Below, piece after piece: positions 1 through 22,924 of a stretch of 64,000 nucleotides of DNA; position 1 is the first letter of the stretch; every line of letters starts with the position of its first letter. The notes below the pieces were generated by a model. It did no database searches, was not told the origin of the DNA, and worked only from the letters and a program-made list of their open reading frames with translations. Both the position numbers and the translations under genes were made by a program. Source of the DNA: Cacajao melanocephalus (Eukaryota > Chordata > Mammalia > Primates > Pitheciidae); the NCBI GenBank assembly GCA_963573385.1, contig CAUYLG010076851.1:62001-126000 (forward strand), given 5' to 3'.

Positions 1-663
<663 letters not shown>

Positions 664-904
664 TCACTGTTTGAGAACTACCCGTTTTGAGTTCTACCTT
701 CTCACAGTAGAATCCACAAACTGTATACTGCCCAGGCACCCTTAACACTGGCCAGGTGCATGGGCTCTGCCAATTGGGTGCACTTGCCAGGGATTTGACG
801 ATGGGGTTGGGCAGCCCAAAGCCACAGCTGTGTGAGTGGGAACTTTGAGCGAAGGTGAGGGAAACAGGCCAGAGGAGTAGGGTGTTGGTCAGCAGTTTCA
901 AGGA

Positions 905-925
905 CAGCAGCAGCAGCAGCAGCAG
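905..925 (+). repeat. (CAG)7 triplet repeat
   Basis: Seven uninterrupted CAG units in non-coding sequence upstream of CHRNA2. Confidence 0.9.
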
Positions 926-1330
926 GGTCCCTTGCTGGAAGGGACGGTGCAGGCCCCGAGGCCCTCAGCGCCCAGCTATAGCAGCGGTGTCTTCACAAGT
1001 CCAGTTCTGTGCTATGAGTTTGGCAATGGCCTTGCTCTTATTTTCCAGGCTTAGTTCTCCAGGCTCCCAAGGACACTCACTGATATCCTGCCCTCAAATT
1101 CTGTGCTTAAGTTAGCCAGAGTAGGCATTTTGCACTCTTCACCAACTCCAAAAACCCTTCTACTGTGCCATCTAGAACTTTCTAGAACTCACCTTCTGGA
1201 ACTTGGGTTTATCATCAGCAAATTCACCATTTCCTCAACCTCTTTTCCATTCTCTTCCCCTCTTGCTGCACCTGAAACCTGCCTGTCTCCTGAGGAACCT
1301 GCTTTCACTTCAGTCTTTTCCTTTTTTCTT

Positions 1331-1409
1331 TATTTTTTATTTTTTTTTGAGACAGGGTCTCACTCTGTTACCCAGGCTGGAGTGCACTGGCATGATCCCA
1401 GTTCACTGT
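1331..1409 (-). repeat. Alu 5'-truncated fragment
   Basis: T-rich run followed by GAGACAGGGTCTCACTCTG and CCCAGGCTGGAGTGCA, then abrupt loss of Alu similarity where LTR-like sequence begins. Confidence 0.8.
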
Positions 1410-1800
1410 TGAGAGCAGCAGGAGGCAGCCACATACTTGGGCAGATAGGGGCGGGTCCCTGGTGAAACGCCACCTCCAAGCTGAAGATAGCTTAAAGCCT
1501 GAACACCGAACTACAAGCTAAATCCCCAGACCCATTTGAGAATTTGTCTTTCTGTTTGGTGCACTTTCCTCACATTGATCGCACCTTGCACCAGTTTGAC
1601 CTATACCTACCCTTTCCTAATTGGTTTCCCACACTGTCGTGCCCACCTTTCAATGGTGTCTTTGCTTTAATCTTTTTTGCATACTCACAAACCAATCAGC
1701 ATGCACTCCCCATCCGGAATCTTAACTTTTTTGCATACTCAAGAGTCCATTTGTATGTATCTTTGTGATCACAATCTGGCAAACACACATAGAAATGGAC
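1410..1800. repeat. LTR-like sequence (endogenous retrovirus class, family unresolved)
   Basis: Contains ACCAATCAGCATGCAC and flanking composition seen in solo LTRs of ERV1 type. There is no retroviral reading frame. The call rests on general resemblance only. Confidence 0.3.
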
Positions 1801-2190
1801 TCCTGAATTCTCAGACCAAGGACAGAAAGTGGAAGTACAGTTTGGAATACAATGTGCTTTCTAAAGATTTGAGTTTAGTCTACAAGGTTGAACAGCTGGA
1901 GGAAGTACTCAGTTTGCTCAACTGGTGGTCCATGTAAAGTGAAGATGAGATGCCAGAAATTAGTTCAATGTAAAGGAGGACTTGGAGGAGCAGGAATATA
2001 GGAAAGGATTTCTTAATATATGACCTGCTTGCCTTCCTCCTGATGTGGAAGCACTCATCAGAGACTTCTTCCAAGGCCTTGAGAGGCGCATTGGTGAGGA
2101 AGAAGCATCATCTCAATTACAGGGAATTTCGGGAAGTGCTTTGGACCTTGGGTCCCAAGGTTAGAGTTAGGGAATCTTCTCAGTACCTGG

Positions 2191-2572
2191 CTGTCTTAGT
2201 CTATTCTCACACTGCGATAAAGAAATACCTGAGACTGGGTAATTTACACAGAAAAGGGGTTTAATTGGCTCATGGTTCTGCAGGCTATACAAGAAGCATG
2301 GCTGGGGAGGCCTCAGGAAACTTACAGTTATGGCAGAAAGCACAGGGGAAGCAGGCATGTCTTCACATTGCTGGAGCAGGAGGAAGGAGAGAAAGGGGAG
2401 ATTCTACACTCTTAAAAAGCTGATCTTGTGAGAACTCAGTCACTATCACGAGAGCAGCAACGGAGAGATCCACCCTCGTGATCCAATCACTTCTCACCAC
2501 TCCCCACCTCCAACATTGGGGATACAATTTGACATGAGATTTAGGTGGCAACACAGATCCAAACCACATCAA
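2191..2572 (-). repeat. MaLR-type solo LTR (THE1/MST-like)
   Basis: On the - strand it starts near TGATGTGGTTTGGATCTGTG and ends near CTAAGACAG, matching the layout of THE1/MST LTRs (GTTTGG, CTCCCCAGCCATG, then TTACCCAGTCTC). Length about 380 bp. No internal region is present. Confidence 0.8.
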
Positions 2573-3189
2573 TGGCACATATCCATCATCCGTCTGCTGA
2601 AGGAGGAAGCAAGTGGAAGCTGTGTGGTGCCTCCTACCTAACAAAACCATAAATGCAATTTACACCATGTTTTTAGAGGAATACCAAGGATCAGGGCCAC
2701 CAGCAAGGGCTGTAAGGATGCAGAAGTGGTAACTTTGATGACCACCAAATGCTTCCTCAGGTAGATGCGTCTCATAGAATGTCAGTGGCTCATTGTAAAC
2801 TTGATTCCGATTACAGATGCTGGTCCTAATGTGGCTCAAGTGCTCATCTTCCCAGCAGCAGTGGCAAACCCTGGTCTCTAGATGTGCTGGCAGAGCCCAG
2901 AGGTTCAAATTATTCAGTTGGTGGCAAGTGGATTGCACTGAATGCCTTACATGCTTGAGAAGGCAGCAATCTGGCTTTTATCAAATATAGTAGATGCTTA
3001 TTCTGGAGAACACTTGGAGAGGAAAGCAATGCATACCGACTGTAACCTCATGACCTACTACTACATTGAGCACTGTACCTGTCTGTATTTTCTTCCCAAC
3101 TTTACTAATTTATTTCATTTGCTGCCCGCCTCATTACTTTCTATGCAGTGTGTTTTAGATGACCGTTATCATTTACTTTACAGAAAACA

Positions 3190-3790
3190 GAATTTCAAGA
3201 TGGCGCACTGTGCCAAAACTAGAGCAAGAATAGAATTAGAGCAGGAGGCTGGACTTGGAGCTGGACGGTCACTGGGCCAAACTAACAACCAACGTTGTTT
3301 ACATCTCCCCTGCAGCCAGCTTTTACAAGTGCACTAAAGTCGTAGTACAAGCCCTCTGCCCAGTCCTGACTCAATATCCACAGCAGCCCTGATTGTCTAA
3401 CTCTCACACACCAAGCCAGTATTTCTCCTGCCTCAAGTCACCTCACAGCAAGGTACTGGGCAATCAGAGACCACCCCTATAGCCCAGAACCCTCCAAGAG
3501 TATTCAGATTATCTCATCCCAAGCTGCTTCCTTGCAGTGCCCTGGCTTTCCCGGGAAACCCCATGCAGGCTGGGGGCCAGGCTTCCCCCATTGTGGCCTC
3601 TGCCTCCTCACACTCCCTGGTGCTGCTCCTTGTGGGCCTATGTGGCATTGCGGGGATATGCCACCCCTCCTGATTCAAGGGATCTGTGAGTACAGACTCC
3701 TTCCATTATGACAATCACTTCTGTGTCTGAATGTCTTACCATACCTGATTAAAACAAATTCTGGGTACAAATTTTGGGACAATTAGGTGC
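3190..3790. repeat. Possible ancient LTR-like sequence
   Basis: A stretch beginning near CAAGATGGCGCACTGTGCC with the base composition of ERVL-class LTRs. I cannot assign a family. Confidence 0.25.
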
Positions 3791-4390
3791 AAACATTTTT
3801 TTTCAAAATGTGATGATGGAAAGTCGAGTGTACATTGATGTTAGGAGCCAAAGAGCTAGATTACGGATGGGAGGGCAGGTTTCCAGCATTGAAACAACTT
3901 TCAAATATTTAGGAATGTCCCCCCTCTTGAAGTAGGCAGAGCCCACCTTCCACATAGAAGCTCAAAGCCCCAGATTCCTGCTTCCTTGGCCTTCCTGTCA
4001 TCTGGTTCAGGAGTACTTGCTTTAATCAGATGCATCCGTCCGGACCTTTGTATGCAGAGCTAGTGACACAAAGGAGTAGGGTTGGAGAAGAATTAACTAT
4101 GGCAGCAGCAGCAGGAGCAGGGACTGATGCTTCCCGGGACAGCGGTGACAGCAGCATCCGAGATGGTGCCAGGTTCACATGCAGCTCTGTAGCAGCAGGG
4201 CCCACCACACTGGCCATGGGGCAGAGGCCTCCCTCTTCTCCCTGCTCTTCAAGTAGCCCCTCCAGATTTCTAGGTGCTTCTGTGATCCCCCCTTTCTCCC
4301 TAAAAAGAACCATTCTTCACTTAAAGTAATTAGCAGGTTTTTATTGCTTGCAACCAAGAATCCTGATAGATACAATTTGTGTAATTCTCC

Positions 4391-4431
4391 TCCCTCTCTC
4401 CCTTCCTTCCTTCCTTCCCTCCTTCCTTCCA
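4391..4431 (+). repeat. CCTT-type microsatellite
   Basis: Imperfect tetranucleotide run of CTTC/CCTT units. Confidence 0.85.
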
Positions 4432-4476
4432 TCTCCAGATGGAAAATGTATATATCTAACTTACATATATATATAG

Positions 4477-4528
4477 ACACACACACACGCTCTCTCTCTA
4501 TATATAGAGAGAGTGCGCGTGTGTGTGT
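4477..4528. repeat. AC/CT/TA/GA/GT composite repeat forming a near palindrome
   Basis: An (AC)n run, a (TC)n run and a TATATA centre are followed by (GA)n and (GT)n, so the two halves are close reverse complements over about 52 bp. Confidence 0.85.
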
Positions 4529-4699
4529 AAATATGGTAAAGTATTAACATTTGTTAATTATGAATAGTGGAAATATGAGTGTTCATGTTATTTTGGTATT
4601 TTATGTCTTTAATGCTCTCAAAAGATGATGCTAGCAATCGTATGCACACATGTACGCACAATGCATGTGTGTGTTCGTGTTTATTTATGCTAATTGACT

Positions 4700-4860
4700 C
4701 CTCCTAGTAAGCCTATGACTCAAGAGCCATTGTCCGTATCCTCTTTTTACATCTGAGGAAACTGAGGCACAGGAAGCTGAAGCCTGTCCAGGATCACTCA
4801 GCTGTTCAAGAGCAGAGCTAGAAATCCAGCCTCAGCAGTTTGTGGCCAGGTCATGCCCAG
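4700..4860 (-). repeat. MIR element
   Basis: Contains CATCTGAGGAAACTGAGGCA and the following conserved MIR order (CACTCAGCTGTTCAAGAGC), the reverse-complement orientation of the MIR consensus. Confidence 0.8.
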
Positions 4861-5399
4861 GGCCCTCGCTTTTAAGAAACTAAGGGAGATGAGCTAGCAA
4901 GTAGCTTGAGGGAAAGGCCGAAACTGAAGAGCGTTTTTAGGATGGGGAATGAGCTTAGTCAGGGGCTGAGGGGAAGGAACAAGTGGGTAGGGGAGGGAGG
5001 GTCTGAGAAAGCCTGGGCTGTAAATAGAAGGGGTGCCGTCAAGATCACAGCGGGCAGGATTTGCCAAGCACGGAAAGAGACAGGAGTCCTGACCTGACGC
5101 TAGAGAAAAGGAGGCTTCTTTGGAAAATCAAAGGCAAAGTGACCTGCAAGGAGTCTGAGGGGGTGACAGGGAAGCAGCCACACCGGGTGGCCGTGCGAGT
5201 GACCTGCGGTTCTCTAGGTTGGTCGGGGGAGGGGTCCCACAGGGGATGGGGGAAGGGGAGAATGGTGGGCTGACTGGCAGCTCTGTCCTCACTCCAAGTT
5301 TGCTGAAAACTCTACACTGTTTTGACAGATCCGGGACCCAGGACCCAGAATCTGTGGGTGCACTCAGGGGTCCCAGGCAGTGATCCTGGAGCCCAGGGG

Positions 5400-5560
5400 T
5401 CTACAGAACAGGGAAGGGAGCATCATGTCCACACAGCAGGGAAGGGAGCATTGTAGTGACTGGACAGTGGTGACTGGACAGAGGGAGGGAGAACTGCATC
5501 TGTCCCCACCGGACACAGGCTGGAGAGTCACAGGCTCCTCCTCCTTCCCCTCCAGAGAGG

Positions 5561-5619
<59 letters not shown>

Positions 5620-5838
5620 CAGTGTGAGCCTCTGTGCTTGCGAGCTGAGCCCTCATTCCTTCCTGGGGTCAGGCTTGGGTTTCACCTGCAGAATCGCTTC
5701 AGCTGGGCTGCCTGGGCTGCCCTCCTTAGTGGCACCTGCGTGAAGCCTCTCTGGCTGCCAGAGCTGGGCAGCCCCAGAAAAACCAACCTCTCTGCAGAGC
5801 TTGCCCAGCCGTCCCCAGGAAGCCAACTGCCTCTCACG
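5400..5838 (+). other. CHRNA2: Putative non-coding first exon of CHRNA2
   Basis: A near-consensus splice donor (CACG followed by GTAAGT) lies at 5838/5839. It sits at about the distance from the 3' end expected from the roughly 19.5 kb human gene. The 5' boundary is a guess; I see no clear TATA box. The interval contains a GT/GA dinucleotide repeat. No reading frame here is supported as coding. If correct, this exon would splice to the acceptor at 13141-13142. Known: human CHRNA2 has a 5' UTR spread over more than one exon. Inferred: the assignment of this exon. Confidence 0.4.
5561..5618 (+). repeat. GT/GA dinucleotide microsatellite
   Basis: (GT)n followed directly by a (GA)n run of about 20 units. 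It falls inside the putative CHRNA2 first exon, so it may be transcribed. Confidence 0.9.
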
Positions 5839-7779
5839 GTAAGTCCTCCCTTGATGGGGTGTCTCCTAAACCCTCACGCTTCAGCCTCTATTTGACCATG
5901 AAATGAAGTGACTGAGCTCTATTCTGTACCTGCCACTCTATTTCTGGGGTGGCTTTTGTCAGCTTCCCGGAATCTCCAAGCCAGGCTGGGTCTCTGCATC
6001 CTTCTAGCGACCTGTCTTCTTCTGTAACCACAGGTAAGAAAGGCGCCCCAAGGCTTACGCTGGGGGTGGCATGCATGTGGAGAGATCGTGGATGGGGGGT
6101 CAAAGAAATAGTAGCAGTTTCTGGGTACTCAGGAGGGGTTATGTCTGAATGTTGAATGTCACCTGCTCCCAGAAATATTTTCATCTCCTGGTTGTCCCTG
6201 TTGGGGCTGTCCACAGCCAGGTGACGATGAACACCTCCTGGCTAGAACGGCCAGCCCAGTCTCAGGAATAGTGGCTTTATTATACTGTATCTGCTCCTAT
6301 GTCTTTATTACTGCTGTCCATTCTTTTGTTCATTTATTTATTTATTCATTCAGTAAGTTGACTATCTGCTTTAAAAAGGCTAACAGACACCGATGCTATT
6401 TACTGGCTTAGAAGGTAAATACCTTCCAGGGTTCTTCAAGTTCTTCACATTTGGGCTTGTTCCAATGCTGGAATTTCTGAAGTGGATTCCTCCCTCCACT
6501 GTGTGGTAGTTCAGATGACCTTCAAGATCCCACCCAGCCTTGAGATGTTAAACTTCTGCAATTAAGCAAAGCAGATATAGAAGCTAGAAATGTGCTCTCT
6601 AGCCCCTAAGCACCTCTAGTGAGCTTATTTGGACGAAGAAACAGTACCGTTATATCTAATGGAGGGGCTTCTTTGTGGGGTGTAAGGTTGCCAGTTGTTA
6701 AAAAGCAGAGACCCGGATGCTTGGGGAGGTTCTGACGACATAACTCTCCTTTGGGGGACGGCAGGGAGGAACCAGGTGGGATGGAAGCGGGCTTTCGGGA
6801 GAAGGAAGTATTAGTGAAAAGGGGAGAGTGTGGCCTGGTGTGTGGGAGGTTGGAAACAGCAGTGGTAGAACCACGAACAGGGAAGTGAGCTCGAATCACC
6901 TTGACCTCCATGGAGCCAGGATTCAGGCAGGCTGGAGGTGCTGCAGTGAGAGTGGGGGTGGGGTGGGTTGGTATGGCACTGGTGTACAGGAGCAGTGACA
7001 CAAGCACAATGGGGACACTGATGTCTGAGCACTTTATGTATGCAATCTCTTTTACACAGGGTTCTCCATACACCCCATTCACCCAGACCCACTTTACAAT
7101 TAGGGACCTCAGCCCACTCTCTTCTTCCGCAAATCTGCCAGTCCAGCCACTTAGAGGGTCGAAGCCTGCAGTTCTTTTTCTTTTGACATCTTCCTAACCA
7201 GAGGTGGAAGCTTCCTCTAATTACTGTCAATCACCTGGAAAATTCCTCCTTTGGTTTCCAGTGACAAATGACATGAAATGATATAGTGGGCTCCTCACAG
7301 GAGATGCAGATTTGAGGCATCTTGCTGGGAATACATCGTCTACAGTCACTGGGTCTTATTTGCACATTCTTCTGGAGGGTCTCTGGTGGCTCTTTTTGGT
7401 TCTCTAGATGATGCAATTTTAGCATGCCTGGATTCCTATTCTCACTATTGGAGAAAAAAATATATCCTTTTTAAAAAATGCACTTGGTTAAAAAGTGAAA
7501 CAGATGATAGTCCTGGAATCTGCAACTGTGATATTGGCTGGCTGGATGAGAATGTGTATCTGCACTAGAGGAACCTCCTAGAATCTGGGATCCAGGTGGG
7601 CCTGCCTTTGGGGTGAGGTGCCTATGTCCTCTCTTGACTTGTCCTCAATAGACCTTAGTCCTGATAGTCGCTTAGCAATGGCAGACACAGTGCTAGGGTC
7701 TACAGAACACGGGAGGGTGCTGGCTGAGTTGGTTATACAAAATTGCCCTCCTTCTTCACACCACATTATCATTTATCAC

Positions 7780-7895
7780 GTTCTAGTTTAGAAGCTAAAG
7801 ACCTTAGTTTGAATCTCAGTTTCATCACTTTTTATCTATATGGCTTTGGTCAACTTCTCAGAACATCAGCTTTTTTACCTACATAAAAGGGATAA
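7780..7895 (+). repeat. MIR fragment
   Basis: MIR core order: TTTGAATCTCAGTTTCATCA, then ATGGCTTTGGTCAACTTCTC, then a degenerate ATAAAAGGGATAATA. Confidence 0.65.
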
Positions 7896-7896
7896 T

Positions 7897-7957
7897 ACTC
7901 CAGCCTGGTGCCTGGCAACAGAACAAGACTCTGTCTCAAAAAAAAAAAAAAAATAAG
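7897..7957 (+). repeat. Alu 3'-end fragment
   Basis: Only the last 60 bp of an Alu: ACTCCAGCCTGG, ACTCTGTCTC and the A tail. It abuts a MIR fragment. Confidence 0.8.
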
Positions 7958-8999
7958 AGGGGGAGTGGATAATAATATCTCTTCCCCACAGCCTCCTAGG
8001 GGTCATGTGAGGCCCAAATGAGGTTGAGGCTGCAAAAGTACCTCATAAACCTGAAAACTACATAAATGCATGTGTTCTTAAGAAGACCTTTTAGGAATTA
8101 ACGTCAAGGGGGATTCTGAAATGCTCGTTCCCTGAAATGAATCAGCCTCATGTTGTAATATCTAGCAATAACATCAAGCCTGTATGAAAGCAGATGTAAG
8201 CAATAGAATTTCACAACTCTTCTTTATTTTAACTAGCAAGTGAAACTTCTAGATGGCAGTGAGCCATCTAGAAGTAAATGGGAGAGGGCATGGAATCTTT
8301 GAGGATCTTAAATCCTCCAGGGTGGAAAGGATGAAAGAGGGACAAGAACCAGAAAGGCAGCTTTGTGATTGTCAGGTGTTTGGATGATTGTGGAGAGCAG
8401 AGAAAAAGCTTCACCTGCTCTGCAGCTGCCCCTGGGTATTAGCGAAATTAAACCTCTGGTGGCAACACTAGGGTCTCTAAACTCAAGTCAACTGAACTCA
8501 AGCATCTCTCAGATGCTTACACAGATTCAGACTCAGGGAAGAACTTCCCAATGTGGAGAGTTGTAAAAAGCCTGGAAAGGGCCTTCCTGGATGGCCCTGG
8601 AAGCAATGGGGCTAAATGAATAAAGTCATGCCCACATTAGGGGTGGACACATGGATGAGACTCTAGCATTTTCCTTCCATTTGGTTCTTCTCTACTCAAG
8701 CTCACTCAGTCCCTTGTCCCTGGTGCCTGGCACACTGTTGGCCCCGATGAAGAATGAGGTAGTGCCATTCTCTAACAGTCCAAGCAGAAACAACAACAAC
8801 AAAATAAATGAGGTTAGTGGAAAGATAAAGAAAAGAATAATCGATCACGCCATGAGTGCAAATGTTTGACGCAGTGCTGCTCCCCGCATTGACAAGCATT
8901 GGTCTCCTTCAGCAGGCTCTCGGAGCCCTCCTCCTCCCCTGGGTATCTCTGGCAGGTGGCTCTGCACATCTGGAACCCACAGAGTGAGCTGGTATTAAG

Positions 9000-9425
9000 T
9001 CTATATAGTTCATCGCATTAAGAAGATCCACATTGTTGTGTAGACATCACCACCATCCATCCATCTACAGATCTTTTTCATCATCCCGAAGTGAAACTCT
9101 GCACCCGTTGAACAGTAACCCCCCACTCCCCGCCCCCTAGCTCCTGGCAGCCACCATTCTACTTTCTGTCTCTAGGAATTTGACTATTCTAGGAAACTTC
9201 TGTAAGTGGAATTATATTGTCTTTGTCTTGTTGTAACTGGCTTATTTTACTTACCACAATGTCCTCAAGGTTCATCCTTGTTGTAGCATGGGTCAGAGTT
9301 TCTGTCCTTTTTGAGGATAAATAATATTCCATTGTATGGATAGACCACGTTTGTTTAACCATTCATCTGTCGCTGGATACTCGAGTTACTTCCAGTTTGT
9401 ACACAGCTGATTGATGAACTGAACT
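9000..9425 (-). repeat. Old L1 3'-end fragment
   Basis: The - strand reads as mammalian L1M 3' sequence (CATACAATGGAATATTATTT, then an AGACAGAAAGTAGAATGG region). No ORF remains. Confidence 0.75.
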
Positions 9426-10608
9426 CCATTCCAATGGAAGAGTGGAGTCAAATCTACACAAAGTTGGGTGAGATGAGGGGAGGGCGTGTAAAACACACCA
9501 CAGGTATTGCTGCCCACTCAAAAATTATTTTATATTAAGTAACCGATACATCCTGACAGTGGGAAATTTGGAAAATGCAGAAAAGTGTCAAAAAGAGTAA
9601 CAATCACCTCTAATCCCTGTGCCCAGAGATAACACAGGTGATCTAATTGTGTGAAGAAAAGACATTAAAAGAGAAAAGAGCAAGATGGTAATGCCAGCTC
9701 TCTCTGGAAATCAGTTCGCTCTGCTGTTTCCTTTGCAATACCTGCTTGGGAAAAGTCCCCTGGGGACAAGACCCTGCACCGTTGAGGGCCAGAGGTCCCA
9801 GATCCTGCCACTGCGGTTCACCTGAGCCACAGAAGCGACCGATGCCCAGGCTGGGGTGGGTGCTGTACAAACATTCTGCATAATTTGCAGGGCAATGTGA
9901 GTTTACTTACACATGATATAAAGCTGCAGGGTTTGCTGTGTGGACATGGCAGCTCCAGCCCAGTGTACAAGGCCTATCTATGGAGGAGCTTCCCACTGCC
10001 AGGACCCCCTGCTCCTCTCCCGTGGAGGCACCATTCTGGGAGAGCTGTAGGATGCTTTCTCAGGCAGCTCACTCCTGTACCGGGAACCAACAGCCTTTTC
10101 CACCTGCCAGCTGGGGATTTTCGGAGCCAGAAAGGAACCAAAAACCTCTAGGTGCTGGGGCAAAGGGAAGAATCCCAGGCAGCAGGTAGACAGGGCAATA
10201 TTATCCCGAGGGAACACGAGAGAAATGTAATCCTCTATTTCCAACTAGTCTTTGAATTGCACCTTTATTCAATTTGGGCCCCTTTCCCCCAAAACACTGG
10301 TGTCTGTGCTATAGTCAGTATTAGCCAGCAATTCCAACTCATTAAAATTCACATTCCTTCTCACCTTCTTCTTCTCCTACTTGGCACAAACTGTCACTGT
10401 ACAATGGCACTGGGTCATGGTCCCTGACAACCACAAGAGCCACCTGCTCCCTGCCCAGCCCTCTGCAGTTCCCTGGGGCCTTTCATGGGCACAGGTGATC
10501 CCGTTCGCTACCATCACTCCTCCTGCAGGGCAGAAAGTGTTCGATCTTTATCTTAAGACAGAATCCCAGGGGGACTGTCTGGCCTTGCACAGATCATACT
10601 GGTGTTTT

Positions 10609-11140
<532 letters not shown>

Positions 11141-11489
11141 ACACGATGTGTCCCTGAACACGAGGCCTCGCTCTTCTCCCCATCAGGGTGCTGTTTCAGA
11201 AAATGCTAATTTGAATGTATAAGCTTTTAAGGCAATCACGTTATTTTAGTGATACATATATATATGTTTTAAACCACAGACTATGTAAAATAACATTTAA
11301 GAATACTGCTTTCCCCAACTGTCCCATTTATGAAACATTCATTTCATGTGAAATATTATGTTTACCCCCATCTTTGACATCTGCGTTCTTCTGGTCACTA
11401 GAACTCTTTGCGTCTTGGTTCTCCATCTTTGGCAAATATCATTGTTCCCACAGTCAAGAGAGTTAGCTGCTGCTTCTTAATCCAGGAGG

Positions 11490-12830
11490 TGTTTTTTTTT
11501 TTAATAATAGCTTTTCTTGAGATATAATTCAAATACCATAAAATGCACCCGTTTAAAGCGTGCAATTTGCTGAATGTTAGTGTATTCCCACATCTGTGCA
11601 ACATCACATCATCTAGCTCCAGAGCTTTCTTATCCCTGCTAAGGGAAACTCAGTGATCGTTAAGCAGTCACTTCCCATCCCTCCCTTCCACTGTCCCTGC
11701 AACCGCTAATCTATGTTCTGTCTCTGTAGATTTACCTATTCTGCATATCCCATATCAATGGGGTCATACAATGTGTAGAAAAAACCGCAAACTGTTTTTC
11801 TCTGCTCTCACTCCACAACAGTCGACATAGAAGACTTCTGTGACCCTCAAAGATGTGGGGATTTCTCCCACCCACAAGCCAGCAGTCAATTCTGCAGCAG
11901 AGACCAGCTGGGTGCCTTCTAATTCAATTCAGACACCATCCACTTGGAGACGGCTCAGATCCCACAGGCCGAGGGCTCAGTCCCCAACACTGACCCCCAA
12001 TTTCAATGCTGATCACAAGTCCCAGGTTGTTTTACCGGTGCTTCTAACCCACTGGCTATACATTGAGGTTCTCATGATCCCCCCTCTGGGTTCAACTAAC
12101 TTGCTAGAGTGGGTCACAAAACTCAGGGAAACACTGACTTATAAGAGATAGTGTAAGTTACAGGTGATGAGATGCATACGGTAAGGTATGGGAAGGCGTA
12201 CGGAGCTTCCGTGCCCTCCCCGGGCTCATCACCCCTCGGGAACCTCCAATGTTCTGCCATTTAGAAGCTCTTCAAAACCTGTCCTTTTGGGTTTTTACGG
12301 AGGCTTCATTATGCAGCATGATTGATTAATCCAGTGGCCATTGGTGACCAACTTAACCTTCAGCTCCTCTCCTGTCCCTAGAAGTTTGAGGGGTGGTGCT
12401 GAAAGTCCCAACCCTTTAAATCCTGCCTCGGTCTCCCTGTGACCAGCCCCATCCTGCCACTACGTAGGGGCTGCCAGCCACCGGTCATGCAAAAGGACAT
12501 CGTTTTGGAGACTCCACCTATCTTAGGAGTTGTATTCCAGGAAACAGGATCAAAGACCAAATAGATATTTTACAATATCACCTTCAGTGTGTGGCTTTTT
12601 GCGACTGGCTTCTAGTACTTTGCACAATGCTTTCGAGGTTCCTCCACTCTGTAGCATGTGGCAGTGCCTCGGTCCTTTTTAAGGTGGAATCATGTTCTCT
12701 TGTGAGGATTTACTGCCTTTTGTCCATCCATTCATCAGGTGATGGACGTTTGTTTGGACAAAAGGCTGTTTCCACCCTTAGAATCTTGTGAATAGTACTG
12801 AATAGTACCATGATTCTTTTATTAACCAGT
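11490..12830 (-). repeat. Old L1 3' fragment split by an LTR-like block
   Basis: L1M-type sequence at 11490-11773 resumes at about 12587-12830 at the matching consensus point; compare the intact order at 9150-9420. The interruption is about 810 bp. Confidence 0.65.
11774..12586. repeat. LTR-like insertion within the L1
   Basis: Begins TGTAGAA and ends CCTTCA, i.e. TG...CA termini. It has no retroviral reading frame. The family is not identified. Confidence 0.45.
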
Positions 12831-13142
12831 CTTTGCAGTATAATTATCCACCTTCTACAGAGGAGCACTGAGGTGAAGCAATGGGGACCTTGGTCTTATC
12901 CTGTGCCCTCCTCTGTCCAGCAGGTCAGGGCTGGTCTTAGGGCAGAGTCCTTGGCTGACTCTGCAGAAAGTGGAAGAGGCTGATTCCTCAATAAGCCAGG
13001 GAGAGCCCAGGCGCACTTAACTGCTGAGAGGCCTGCTGAGGGCCTTTTGCTCACTTTTCGTGCCTGTGTAAAGCGTGAGAAACAGAAACATGTCTATGTC
13101 AAGGGTGCATGTCCCTAAGAGCCCTTTCTTGGGCTTGCTCAG

Positions 13143-13256
13143 GTTTGGTGGTAAGAGGAAGCCTCGCAGAATCCAGCAGCAGCTCTGCTGGGGACTCGGT
13201 CCAAGGTGCAACCACAGCAAAGCCCGGAACTGACCTCCTGATGCTCAGGGGAAGCC
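13143..13256 (+). other. CHRNA2: CHRNA2 5' UTR part of the first coding exon
   Basis: A pyrimidine-rich stretch ending in TTGCTCAG at 13135-13142 makes a good acceptor, so the exon probably starts at 13143 and carries 114 nt of 5' UTR. An upstream ATG at 13241 lies 16 nt before the main start in another frame and in a weak context (C at -3), against GCCATGG for the main start. Confidence 0.6.

Positions 13257-22924
<9,668 letters not shown>

Noticed and set aside
1410..1800. Possible full endogenous retrovirus
   Set aside because: Only LTR-like sequence is seen; no gag, pol or env traces nearby.
4030..4329. 99-codon open frame rich in Ala and Ser
   Set aside because: No recognisable homology, no splice context, in a repeat-rich upstream region.
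5380..5895. 171-codon open frame over the putative CHRNA2 first exon
   Set aside because: It crosses the strong donor at 5839 and includes a translated microsatellite; no homology recognised.
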